Below are positions 1 to 8,074 of a stretch of DNA of 64,000 nucleotides, piece by piece. The position numbers were made by a program, and so were the translations under genes. Numbering within the stretch: the stretch's first letter is position 1; each line of letters opens with the position of its first letter. Origin of the DNA: Enterobacter sp. RHBSTW-00175 (lineage in GTDB: Bacteria > Pseudomonadota > Gammaproteobacteria > Enterobacterales > Enterobacteriaceae). Location: the NCBI RefSeq assembly GCF_013927005.1, contig NZ_CP055930.1:1240001-1304000 (forward strand). The letters are read 5' to 3'. The notes beneath the pieces are model-generated. The model saw nothing but the letters and a program-made list of their open reading frames with translations, had not been told where the DNA came from and did no database searches.

Positions 1-80
1 AACCCTTATATTCTGGAAGCCATGGAAATAATTTCCAGTAGTGATGCTCACTCCGAGCAAATTAAGCAAAGGAGCTATAT

Positions 81-599
81 ATGCCAACACCATGTTACAT
101 TTCAATTAAAGGACAAACCCAGGGACTTATTACTGACCGGGCTTTTACCGCAGAATCTGTGGGTAATATTTATGTCCAGGGCCACGAAGACGAAATGCTG
201 GTTCAGGAGTTCAGTCATAAGGTAACTGTGCCGACGGATCCACAGTCCGGGCAGCCTTCGGGCCAGCGTGCGCACAAGCCCTTCATCTTTACCGTAGCAC
301 TGAACAAAGCCGTCCCATTGCTGTACAACGCGCTGGCTTCAGGTGAAATGTTACCTACCACCGAACTGCACTGGTATCGCACTTCTGTTGAAGGCAAACA
401 GGAGCACTTCTTCACCACTCGTCTGACCGACTCCACGATTGTGAATATCGACTGCAATATGCCGCACTGTCAGGACGATACCAAACGCGAGTTCACTCAG
501 TTGGTTGAGGTCTCGCTGGCCTATCGCAAAATCGAATGGGAGCACGTATCAGCCGGCACTTCCGGTGCTGACGACTGGCGTGCACCGCTAGAAGCATAA
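81..599 (+). CDS. hcp: Hcp family T6SS tube protein
   Basis: 172 aa, the usual size of an enterobacterial Hcp. It opens with MPTPCYISIKG and carries the typical stretch GNIYVQGHEDEMLVQEF followed by alternating beta strands, ending WRAPLEA. Hcp forms hexameric rings stacked into the T6SS inner tube, is secreted, and can carry small effectors in its lumen. The ATG is preceded by AAAGGAG eight bases upstream, which decides the start. It is followed by its own terminator and then vgrG, the common orphan hcp-vgrG cargo layout. No sheath or baseplate genes are in the window, so the apparatus must be encoded elsewhere. Confidence 0.93.
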   Translation: MPTPCYISIKGQTQGLITDRAFTAESVGNIYVQGHEDEMLVQEFSHKVTVPTDPQSGQPSGQRAHKPFIFTVALNKAVPLLYNALASGEMLPTTELHWYRTSVEGKQEHFFTTRLTDSTIVNIDCNMPHCQDDTKREFTQLVEVSLAYRKIEWEHVSAGTSGADDWRAPLEA

Positions 600-610
600 G
601 CGTTAATCCA

Positions 611-644
611 CAGCATTCCGCTTTAAGGGTGGAATGCTGTTTTT
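611..644 (+). terminator. Rho-independent terminator after hcp
   Basis: Nine-bp stem CAGCATTCC/GGAATGCTG closed by an 11-base loop and followed by a run of T. It lies 12 bases after the hcp stop and would separate abundant hcp mRNA from vgrG. Confidence 0.85.
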
Positions 645-790
645 CCATATCACGCGACAAAAGTTGTTTCAGTATAGGGTTACGTTTTATCACGGGAGAT
701 GGCGGACGCCGGAGACTTCGGCGGTAGCGTGCCTGAAAACGAGCATAACACTTTACGGTCATTTCATTGTTGCACGTCAGGGAGGAATAT

Positions 791-2785
791 ATGCCATTAA
801 AAGGCTTACGTTTTACGCTGGACGTAGAGGGGCTGCCGGAAACCGCAACCGCCGTCGTCAGCTTCACCCTCTGCCAGAATCTCTCCATCCCCTTTTTACT
901 CCGTGTCGATATCGCCGGGGACCAGACCGGCCTCTCCGGACCGGATTTCCTCGAAAAGAACGCCACACTCACCCTCTGGCAGGGCTCCGTTCCACAGCGC
1001 TACCTCCACGGCATCATCACCGGAGTGGAAACACGGGAAAACAACCACTGGCAGATGAACTATCATCTGACGCTTTCTTCCCCGCTCTGGCGCTGCGGCC
1101 TGCGTCAGAATTTCCGTATCTTTCAGCAGCAGGATATCCAGGCCATCTCCTCCACCCTGCTCACTGAAAACGGTGTCACTGACTGGGTGCCGTCCTTTTA
1201 TGAAGCCCATCCGGCACGGGAGTTCTGTGTACAGTACGGGGAGACCGACCTCAGCTTTCTCAGTCGCCTCTGGGCCGAAGAGGGCATTTTCTTCTTCGAC
1301 TGGCTCCACCCGACCGGTCCCGGACAGAAACTCGTTCTCTGTGATGATGTCGCCGGTCTCTCCTCCCTGGGCTCCCTGCCCTTTAACCCCAATATCCGCG
1401 AACCCTCCACGGAATGCATCAGTGAGTTCCGCTACCGGGCGCAGATACGCCCTTCATCAGTGGAAAACCAGGATTACACCTTTAAAACCCCCGGCTGGCC
1501 CGGTTACTTCAGCCACCACGCCGAAAACCTGAACGGCCAGCGCAGCCAGTATGAAATCTTCGATTACCCGGGACGCTTCAAGGATGTGCAGCACGGTCAG
1601 GACTTTGCCCGCTACCGGGCCGGAGGTTACCGCCGTGATGCTGAGGCAGCGACCTGCGTCACGAACTCCCCGAAACTGTGGCCCGGAAAACGTTTCACCC
1701 TGACCGGCCACCCTTCCCCGGCCCTCAACCGGGAATGGCAGGTCACGGGCTGTGTCCTGAAGGGCGAACAGCCTCAGGCCCTGCACGGCAGCCAGGGGGA
1801 AGGCACCACGCTCAGAAACACGGTTAACGTCATCCCGGCAGACCGGACCTGGCGTCCCTTCCCGCCACCCAAACCCGCTGTCGATGGTCCGCAGAGCGCC
1901 ATCGTCACCGGTCCGAAAGGTGAGGAAATCTTCTGTGACGAGCACGGCCGGGTCCGGGTGCGTTTTCACTGGGACCGCTACTGCCCGGGAAACGAGGACA
2001 GCTCCTGCTGGATACGGGTATCCCAGGCATGGGCCGGAACCGGCTTCGGCAACCTCGCCATCCCGCGCGTGGGTCAGGAGGTGATAGTCGACTTCCTCAA
2101 CGGTGACCCGGACCAGCCCATTATCATGGGCCGCACTTATCATCAGGACAACCGCTCGCCGGGCAGTCTCCCGGGAACCAAAACGCAGATGACCATCCGC
2201 TCGAAAACCTACAGGGGCAGCGGATTTAACGAACTGCGCTTCGAGGATGCGACAGACCAGGAGCAGGTGTATATCCACGCGCAGAAGAACATGGACACCG
2301 AGGTACTGAACAACCGCACCACTGATGTGAAAGTGGACCATACGGAAACCATCGGTAATAACCAGAGCATCACCGTCGGACTCGGGCAGACAGTGAAGGT
2401 GGGAAGTAAAAAGAAAAGTGGTCATGACCAGACCGTAACGATAGCTAATGACCAAACAATAACGGTTATTAATGATCGAACGATAGAAGTTACTGAAGGA
2501 AATCAAAAGACTGATATCAAAAAAGGAAACCAAGAAATCACTCTTTATGAGGGGGAGCAAACCATAAAAGTGAAGAAAACCATCAGTGTAAATTCTGAAG
2601 AAAAAATAGAATTTATTTGTGGAGATTCAAGTATCACATTACTGAAAAATGGTGAAATCACTCTTAAGGGGAAAATAATCACAAACAAAGCAGAAAATGA
2701 ATATCATGTCAACAGTAAGAAACTATTGGCAGATGGTAGTGAAGAACATTTATTAACAGGTGGTATGTTGAAGTTAAATCCATAA
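791..2785 (+). CDS. vgrG: VgrG T6SS spike protein
   Basis: 664 aa. VgrG trimers form the needle tip on the Hcp tube and carry PAAR proteins and effectors. Residues about 1-420 are the gp27-like hub; the gp5/OB-like part includes VIVDFLNGDPDQPIIMG near residues 430-447; after that come repeats of the type NQSITVG, DQTVTIA and DQTITVI that form the beta-helical needle. The ATG at 791 is chosen over an in-frame ATG 24 bases upstream because GGAGGA sits five bases before it. From about base 2400 (residue 537) the DNA changes sharply from GC-rich to AT-rich, so the C-terminal 125 residues belong with the downstream cargo rather than with the conserved core. No obvious enzymatic C-terminal domain. 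Confidence 0.93.
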   Translation: MPLKGLRFTLDVEGLPETATAVVSFTLCQNLSIPFLLRVDIAGDQTGLSGPDFLEKNATLTLWQGSVPQRYLHGIITGVETRENNHWQMNYHLTLSSPLWRCGLRQNFRIFQQQDIQAISSTLLTENGVTDWVPSFYEAHPAREFCVQYGETDLSFLSRLWAEEGIFFFDWLHPTGPGQKLVLCDDVAGLSSLGSLPFNPNIREPSTECISEFRYRAQIRPSSVENQDYTFKTPGWPGYFSHHAENLNGQRSQYEIFDYPGRFKDVQHGQDFARYRAGGYRRDAEAATCVTNSPKLWPGKRFTLTGHPSPALNREWQVTGCVLKGEQPQALHGSQGEGTTLRNTVNVIPADRTWRPFPPPKPAVDGPQSAIVTGPKGEEIFCDEHGRVRVRFHWDRYCPGNEDSSCWIRVSQAWAGTGFGNLAIPRVGQEVIVDFLNGDPDQPIIMGRTYHQDNRSPGSLPGTKTQMTIRSKTYRGSGFNELRFEDATDQEQVYIHAQKNMDTEVLNNRTTDVKVDHTETIGNNQSITVGLGQTVKVGSKKKSGHDQTVTIANDQTITVINDRTIEVTEGNQKTDIKKGNQEITLYEGEQTIKVKKTISVNSEEKIEFICGDSSITLLKNGEITLKGKIITNKAENEYHVNSKKLLADGSEEHLLTGGMLKLNP

Positions 2786-2816
2786 ATCAATAAGTTGTTT
2801 CATAAGAGAATATAAC

Positions 2817-3779
2817 ATGGAGAAGAATGCAGCAAGGCAGACAGCAGACAAAGCTGGGCATGATGGTCCAATCACGACGGGAAGTCCTAATGTTACAACC
2901 GGTGGATTCCCGGCTGCAAGAATGGGAGATTCGTTTATTTGTAAGGAGCATGGGCCGGGAGTAATTAGTGAAGGTTCAAAAACAGTTACTATCAACGGAA
3001 TGCCAGCAGCCAGGTATGGGGATAAGGTCATCTGTGGCAAAGAAGCATTACCACCAACAAAAGGCCCCAAACCACCGGAATATCATTACGCAACATTGGC
3101 CAAAAATACAAATGAAGACGGTTCAGTAAAGGTAAAAAATCCAGAAGAATTTCAGATGAATGTGTTGCTGGCCTCATCACAACTATCAGATTCAGATGGG
3201 GACGGGAATTTTGATACCGCAAATAATAAAATTGTGTTTGAGGATTTTCAATTAAACCACCAGATGGGTGACAGTGGTGATAATTTAAATCTAGGAGGCA
3301 CTATTGGTAAGGCTGAAATGGTAGCGGGAACGATATCAAATGAGAAAAATAGTTCCAGTAGTATTAATGCGAAACTGACGGGAGTTTCAGGAAATGTAGG
3401 GATTAGTTCAGGGAAAGAAGGAACTGGTGATTATGCGGGAGTAAAAGCTGGAGGGACAATTGGAACAGCAGAAGGAAAGGGGGAAGTTAGCACAACCCAT
3501 GATAGTGATGAATTAAGTTATGGGGCAAGTTTTGAATTGGGGGCGGAAGCTGCCGTTGCAAAAGGAGAACTTTCAGGGATCATGGAATCAAAATATTTAA
3601 AAGTAAAAGGTTCTGCTAGTGGCTCTGCTGGATCGATAGGTGCAGGAATAGGAGCGGGAGTATGGACAGATCTTGATAATATTATGCTAAAGTTTAAATT
3701 AACAGGTGAACTGGCGTTCGCACTAGGGTTAAAAGGTGATGTTGAGGTTCAACTTGGACCATTTAGAGCCTGTCAGTAA
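2817..3779 (+). CDS. PAAR-domain T6SS effector candidate, 3' end interrupted by an IS256-family element
   Basis: 320 codons as it stands. Residues about 14-75 are a PAAR domain (GSPNVTTGGFPAARMGD, GMPAARYGDKVICG), which caps the VgrG spike. A linker contains a calcium-loop-like DSDGDGNFD at 125-133. Residues about 155-316 are rich in Gly, Ala and Ser with alternating beta-like stretches (VKAGGTIGTAEGKGE, GSIGAGIGAGVW) and match no toxin family I recognise. The last four codons (RACQ) and the stop come from the IS left end. Removing the IS and one target copy restores an ORF of 346 aa ending at 5180 in GAPTIIIGG. The gene is AT-rich like the genes after it. Because the following genes encode small membrane proteins that look like immunity factors, a membrane-directed toxin is an inference, not shown. 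Loss of 30 residues may have inactivated it. Confidence 0.82.
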   Translation: MEKNAARQTADKAGHDGPITTGSPNVTTGGFPAARMGDSFICKEHGPGVISEGSKTVTINGMPAARYGDKVICGKEALPPTKGPKPPEYHYATLAKNTNEDGSVKVKNPEEFQMNVLLASSQLSDSDGDGNFDTANNKIVFEDFQLNHQMGDSGDNLNLGGTIGKAEMVAGTISNEKNSSSSINAKLTGVSGNVGISSGKEGTGDYAGVKAGGTIGTAEGKGEVSTTHDSDELSYGASFELGAEAAVAKGELSGIMESKYLKVKGSASGSAGSIGAGIGAGVWTDLDNIMLKFKLTGELAFALGLKGDVEVQLGPFRACQ

Positions 3780-5080
3780 TTCTGTGTAACTGCCAATGTA
3801 TTAAAGGTGATCGCTCAGGCGGTCACCGAACTCGATAATAAAACGGCTCATTGCCAGCCGCCAGTTCTGGATCGGCATACTCCATTTTTTTGACGCATCC
3901 TTGATCGCCAGATAAATAACCTTTCTTACCGAGTCATCCGTCGGGAACACTTTGCGTTTCTTAATCGCAGCCCGGATCACGCTGTTCAGTGATTCGATTG
4001 CGTTCGTGGTGTAGATGGCCTTGCGGATATCCGGTGGATAGCTGAACAGCGTATTCAGGTTTTCCCAGTGCGCACGCCAGCTTTTGCTGATTTGCGGATA
4101 TTTATCGTCCCAGACTCCCGCGAACGCATCCAGCGCCATCAGCGCCGCCTCTTCGGTCGGAGCCTGATAAACTACTTTTAGCCCGCTGGTGACGGCTTTG
4201 TAGTCCTTCCAGGATACGTATTTCAGGCTGTTACGCACCATGTGGATGATGCACAGCTGGATGTGAGTCTGCGGGTAAACGCTGTTTATCGCATCCGGGA
4301 AGCCCTTCAGACCGTCCACGCAAGCAATCAGGATGTCCTGAAGGCCCCGGTTTTTCAGCTCCGTCAGCACGCTCAGCCAGAACTTTGCACCTTCATTTTC
4401 GGCCAGCCACATCCCCAGCAGCTCTTTCTGGCCTTCGGTGTTGATGCCCAGTGCCAGGAACACAGCTTTGTTGATTACGCTGCCATTCTGACGGACTTTG
4501 ACAACAATGCAGTCCATATAAACAATGGGATACAGCGCATCCAGCTGCCGGTTTTGCCACTCAGTGACCTGCTCTTTTACGGCGTCGGTGACCTTAGATA
4601 TCAGCGTGGGTGACACATCGGCGTCGTACATCTCTTTGAAGGTGGCAACGATTTCGCGGGTGGTCATGCCTTTGGCGTACAGGGACAAAATCTGGCTGTC
4701 CATCTGCGTAATACGCGTCTGGTGCTTCTTAATCAGCTGGGGTTCGAAGGTATTTTCACGGTCACGCGGCGTGTTCAGTTCGATCTCGCCATCATCGCAT
4801 AGCAGCGTTTTTGACGAGTAGCCATTGCGGGTGTTTGAGCCTGTTTTGGGCGCATTTTTCTCATGCCCGAGGTGGTCAGTCAGTTCCGCATTGAGCGCCG
4901 TTTCGACGGTAAGCTTCGTCAACATGCGGGAAAAAGCATTGAGATCGGCTTCGGTTTTAAGGCCCTTAGCCAGTTCAGCTGCCAGTGCTTTGAGTTTCTT
5001 TTCGTCCATAATTTGCCTGTCTCCGTTGTTGGAGTGAACATATCAAAAACAGGCAGATACACAATTTAAATTACAGCCTC
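3766..5080 (-). mobile_element. IS256-family insertion sequence, complete, with 8-bp target duplication
   Basis: 1,315 bp. The ends are imperfect inverted repeats: reading inward, GAGCCTGTCAGTAATT from 3766 and GAGGCTGTAATTTAAA from 5080 agree at about 21 of 29 positions. The flanks carry a perfect direct repeat ACCATTTA (3758-3765 and 5081-5088), the size expected for IS256. One transposase ORF on the minus strand fills the element. It lies inside the PAAR effector gene. The intact ORF, intact ends and unchanged target copies suggest a recent insertion. Confidence 0.95.
3801..5009 (-). CDS. IS256-family transposase
   Basis: 402 aa, full length for the family and similar to IS1414-type transposases. 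The mutator-type DDE pattern is visible: the first Asp in YMDCIVVKVR, the second in ACVDGLKGFPDAI, and the Glu in TTNAIESLNS. The N-terminal half holds the HTH region (SLYAKGMTTREIVATF). Cut-and-paste or copy transposition of the surrounding element is the expected role. The frame is uninterrupted, so the protein is probably functional. Confidence 0.96.
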   Translation of the reverse strand: MDEKKLKALAAELAKGLKTEADLNAFSRMLTKLTVETALNAELTDHLGHEKNAPKTGSNTRNGYSSKTLLCDDGEIELNTPRDRENTFEPQLIKKHQTRITQMDSQILSLYAKGMTTREIVATFKEMYDADVSPTLISKVTDAVKEQVTEWQNRQLDALYPIVYMDCIVVKVRQNGSVINKAVFLALGINTEGQKELLGMWLAENEGAKFWLSVLTELKNRGLQDILIACVDGLKGFPDAINSVYPQTHIQLCIIHMVRNSLKYVSWKDYKAVTSGLKVVYQAPTEEAALMALDAFAGVWDDKYPQISKSWRAHWENLNTLFSYPPDIRKAIYTTNAIESLNSVIRAAIKKRKVFPTDDSVRKVIYLAIKDASKKWSMPIQNWRLAMSRFIIEFGDRLSDHL

Positions 5081-5088
5081 ACCATTTA

Positions 5089-5180
5089 CTGAAATTCCTG
5101 TTCAAGAACTATTGGGGTTATCCAGTTCCAAATCTGGTATAGTGCTATCGGGTGCACCGACTATCATCATTGGTGGGTAA
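5089..5180 (+). pseudogene. Displaced 3' end of the PAAR effector gene
   Basis: These bases continue the frame of the gene broken at 3765. Joined to it they add TEIPVQELLGLSSSKSG and end in LSGAPTIIIGG and TAA. The tail lies next to the candidate immunity genes, as toxin C-termini normally do. It no longer has a start of its own, so it is presumably not translated. Confidence 0.85.
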
Positions 5181-5213
5181 TATGAAAAAAAACTTTTTAT
5201 ATTAAAATCTTTT

Positions 5214-5556
5214 TTGCCATTATACAACAATATTGTGTTTAGGTTTTTTTTAGGTATAACCCTGTATTGCTTGTCAGCTTATATAATACTTCATTACGTT
5301 CGAGACATGTTATCATTCAAAATAATAGCATTAATGGGGGTTTATGCTGGGATTTATTATACATTTTTTTCGATGCTCGATAGTGGCATTGAAAGAATAG
5401 CTTCATTTCAAAAACAATAAAGACAACATCAATAAGCAACCTATAAGATGGTTTTTGTTGCATAAAGGAGACGTGTCCAGATATATTAAGGTAGTAGTTA
5501 ATATTTTATTTGTATATATTTGCTTTGATGTATTGATTAGATCTTACATTAATTAA
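5214..5556 (+). pseudogene. Small membrane protein, candidate immunity protein copy 1, frameshifted
   Basis: An open frame of 67 codons from a TTG (PLYNNIVFRFFLGITLY..., ending IASFQKQ) stops at 5420. A shift at the A5 run 5410-5414 continues into a second frame to 5556 reading NNKDNINKQPIRWFLL, which lines up with the corresponding part (HNQQNIHRQPLKYFI) of the intact copy at 6183-6530. The product would have about three membrane segments. It starts 33 bases after the effector stop. I do not recognise a named family; immunity function is inferred from position, size, membrane character and duplication. The TTG aligns with the ATG of the other two copies, so the start codon may also have decayed. 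Confidence 0.65.
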
Positions 5557-5684
5557 ATACAGATAACATAGAGGTGCAACCACTCAGAACTCATTAAAGA
5601 ACGGTAATTATCGGTAGATAGCATATAAGCGTAGTAGATTCATTTGAAATTTATCTTTAGTTTTTAGAACAGGCTATATAACCA

Positions 5685-6023
5685 ATGCGTTTATATAGGA
5701 ATAAAATCTTCAGAATTATACTTGGTATTGTTTTATGCTTCTTTTTTATTAAGATAGCCTTATATATAGGAAGAACATACTGGGGTACAATAATGTTCCT
5801 GTCTGGTGCATATTTATTTTTTTCTATACGTTTTTTAGTATCATTGACAATGGGATTGAAAAAGCTGTGAATTCTCATGGAAAATACAATAAAGAAAATA
5901 TTAACCGACAACCATTGAGTTTTTTATGAAAAACAAAAAATGATAGCTAAAACATATAAATTACCATTTAATCTATTATTTGCATATTGCGTGATTAAAT
6001 ATACAATTAATACATTTTTTTAA
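5685..6023 (+). pseudogene. Small membrane protein, candidate immunity protein copy 2, several frameshifts
   Basis: Starts MRLYRNKIFRIILGIVL, aligned with copies 1 and 3. The first frame runs to 5870, but agreement with the other copies moves to another frame at the T7 run 5817-5823 (FFSIIDNGIEKA, then YNKENINRQPL). It shifts again around the T and A runs near 5923-5940, ending in a third stretch (TYKLPFNLLFAY) that stops at 6023. All breaks are in homopolymers, so real decay and sequencing error both need considering. No function is expected from the sequence as given. Confidence 0.6.
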
Positions 6024-6040
6024 CCTGACTGACGAGGTGA

Positions 6041-6179
6041 ATCGGTATTCAGCTTGTGATAATGTTGATTATGTGGTCGGAAGGATACATGGGAATTCAA
6101 CCCAGACCTTTTGCACACCCGCCTATTGGTAGTTCTGGGAGCGTTCTTTGTGGTTTAGGAAACGTGATCATAGGGGGAT
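6041..6179 (+). pseudogene. Orphan effector C-terminal tail
   Basis: An open frame without a clear start reads PFAHPPIGSSGSVLCG then LGNVIIGG and stop at 6179. This matches the restored end of the PAAR effector (SSKSGIVLSGAPTIIIGG) in spacing and pattern. It directly precedes the third small membrane gene; its final codons GGG GGA overlap the likely ribosome binding site of that gene. It looks like the remains of a second toxin module left beside its immunity gene, as in orphan-module arrays of Rhs and CDI systems. Confidence 0.6.
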
Positions 6180-6182
6180 AAA

Positions 6183-6530
6183 ATGAAACAATATGGTAAG
6201 GGATATAAAATATTATTTGGAATAATTAGTTTTTCATCGTTTATTTATTTCAGAGTGCAGTTAGGTTATTATCCACGACCCCCCACTTTTATCAGACATA
6301 TGCTTTTTTATTTTCCGACTATTTATTTTATTATCTTTTCCTTGATTGAATCAGGTGTTGGAAGAGTAACTTCCTTTCATCAAGAGCATAATCAGCAAAA
6401 CATTCATAGGCAACCACTTAAATACTTTATCAAGAATAAAATCCTGATAATTGGCGGATATAAATTTATATTTAACCTGGAATATTTATTGATTGCTTTC
6501 CTTGTGTTAAAACACTATATATCAAAATAA
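6183..6530 (+). CDS. Small membrane protein, candidate T6SS immunity protein copy 3 (intact)
   Basis: 115 aa, AT-rich, with three likely membrane segments (residues about 8-28, 38-57 and 88-112) and a charged loop HQEHNQQNIHRQPL between the second and third. It is the only undamaged member of three related copies at 5214, 5685 and 6183. The start follows GGGGGA by four bases, inside the end of an orphan effector tail, implying translational linkage to a former toxin gene. A membrane-embedded immunity protein would suit a toxin that attacks the inner membrane. No named family recognised. Confidence 0.7.
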   Translation: MKQYGKGYKILFGIISFSSFIYFRVQLGYYPRPPTFIRHMLFYFPTIYFIIFSLIESGVGRVTSFHQEHNQQNIHRQPLKYFIKNKILIIGGYKFIFNLEYLLIAFLVLKHYISK

Positions 6531-6542
6531 TTCGAGAGTATT

Positions 6543-7652
6543 ATGAAGGAAAACAGCAGTAGTGAGATCCTTTTCCCTGAGATAATCACATTTAGTTCCG
6601 ATTATCAACAGAAACAGTTATGGCGTTGTCGTTATACTTCTACTAGCTCAAGGAGTCTACATTATAAAATACTACTCCCACTAAATGTCAAACCTGTCAA
6701 TATAGAGCCTAAACCTATCAAAGGACTTCATGGTTTCTATACTATTGGTTGTTATAAAACAGTCCCTGAGTCTGAGTTTCCATTTATGGAGACAGAAGTT
6801 ATTTATGAGTACATAACGAATGATATCGATGCCAGTGACTGGATTGATTACATATTGCCCCTTCTTGAGGAAGAAGTCATTCACCGAAAAGATTATTATA
6901 GTGTCGGTGGAAAATATTCGGATATTCTAACAAAAAATAATTTTGATGGGGAGATAGTGATATCCAGAATTAGAGTGTTTAAGAATTATGATTTTGAACA
7001 CAAAGATGCTAATCTGATTATGGTAAAAGCCAGTTGTCCTCTAGTAAGTTATGATTTACTAGCTGAATATCTGCTTCACTGTGTAAAGTTCTTCACTTTA
7101 ATTAATGATTCTGGATGGCATCTGGCAGAAGAGTTAAAAAGCATAAATATTAACTCACCCACAAGTTATTCATTTTATTATCCTGCATCGTGGCAGTATA
7201 CTGAACGATATAATCACGAGAAGATGAGTTATCATTCGTTATCGTTGAAAAAGGAAGGGAAAACTCATGGAATTATTGATGGTTACTTTTTATGTCATGA
7301 TGCGGCAATAGATAAAGAACATATCTACAGCCTGATTGTTAGCAAATTAAAAGAAAACAATCACTCTGAAATTAAAGAAACCCCTCTAAAAAAAATTAAA
7401 AATATTTTCAATAAAAATATAACAGAATTATGGACAGGAGAGTTTAAGGTAAATGATGCAAAGAATGGAGAATGCACATTGATTGTCTGTGCAGGCAAAG
7501 TTCAGGAAAATTGGTTCTATGTAATTGGATCGCTTACGCAAAAAAAACAAGATTTCAAATTATGGGCTGCGGGAAAGCGAGCGATAGACATTGTGTTAAA
7601 TTCATTAAATAATTATGAACTAGCCTATGAAGAAAAATTCTATAAGGAATAA
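6543..7652 (+). CDS. Unknown 369-aa protein in T6SS cargo island
   Basis: Starts MKENSSSEILFPEI, ten bases after the preceding gene, probably co-transcribed. No signal peptide or membrane segment. The C-terminal half contains SYSFYYPASWQY (about 216-227), WTGEFKV and a final helix (WAAGKRAIDIVLNSLN), a pattern that loosely recalls DcrB/PsbP-fold proteins, the fold of Eag chaperones that load T6SS effectors. This is a weak resemblance and the protein is more than twice Eag length. Strongly AT-rich, like the rest of the cargo. It could be a chaperone, an immunity protein or unrelated. Confidence 0.6.
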   Translation: MKENSSSEILFPEIITFSSDYQQKQLWRCRYTSTSSRSLHYKILLPLNVKPVNIEPKPIKGLHGFYTIGCYKTVPESEFPFMETEVIYEYITNDIDASDWIDYILPLLEEEVIHRKDYYSVGGKYSDILTKNNFDGEIVISRIRVFKNYDFEHKDANLIMVKASCPLVSYDLLAEYLLHCVKFFTLINDSGWHLAEELKSININSPTSYSFYYPASWQYTERYNHEKMSYHSLSLKKEGKTHGIIDGYFLCHDAAIDKEHIYSLIVSKLKENNHSEIKETPLKKIKNIFNKNITELWTGEFKVNDAKNGECTLIVCAGKVQENWFYVIGSLTQKKQDFKLWAAGKRAIDIVLNSLNNYELAYEEKFYKE

Positions 7653-7660
7653 GCCACATA

Positions 7661-8074
7661 TTATTACTTACAATTTGTGCAGTTATTGATGGTGCTGAGT
7701 GATGGGAAGAAATTCAGGATTTTGGTAATGTGAATCTGGACTGGTTAAAAACGGATGCCAGTACATGACAACAGCACGGGTAGTCAGCGAAGTTAATGCT
7801 AAAAAATCCCAGGAGTGCTTTATTAAATGGATGCAGGACTGTAATGTAATAACTAATAGAAAAATTTATTGTCGTTTACGGAAAACTGTCAGATGCTCAT
7901 ATGATAAAAGTCCTCACAGGGGAGCAATTCATATGGTCAGTGCTTTCTCAACAGTTAATTTTGCAGTAATCGAGCAGGTAAAAATAGATTAGAAACAAAA
8001 TTAAATTACGGCACTCCTGAATTACTTAACATGCTGGATATAAAAGGCAAACTGATAACCACAGATGCAATTGG
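7661..8074 (+). pseudogene. Remnant of an H-repeat (ISAs1-type) transposase
   Basis: Pieces in shifting frames match the Rhs-associated H-repeat protein: LLTICAVIDGAE, stop, WEEIQDFGNVNLDWLK near 7664-7750; SYDKS and RGAIHMVSAFST in the 7765-7992 frame; then PELLNMLDIKGKLITTDA ending about 8070. The N-terminus, the C-terminal half and several bases are missing and stops interrupt it. H-repeats are often found next to Rhs and VgrG loci. Confidence 0.75.

Noticed and set aside
22..225. 67-codon frame at the window start
   Set aside because: Overlaps hcp in another frame; no family match and no binding site.
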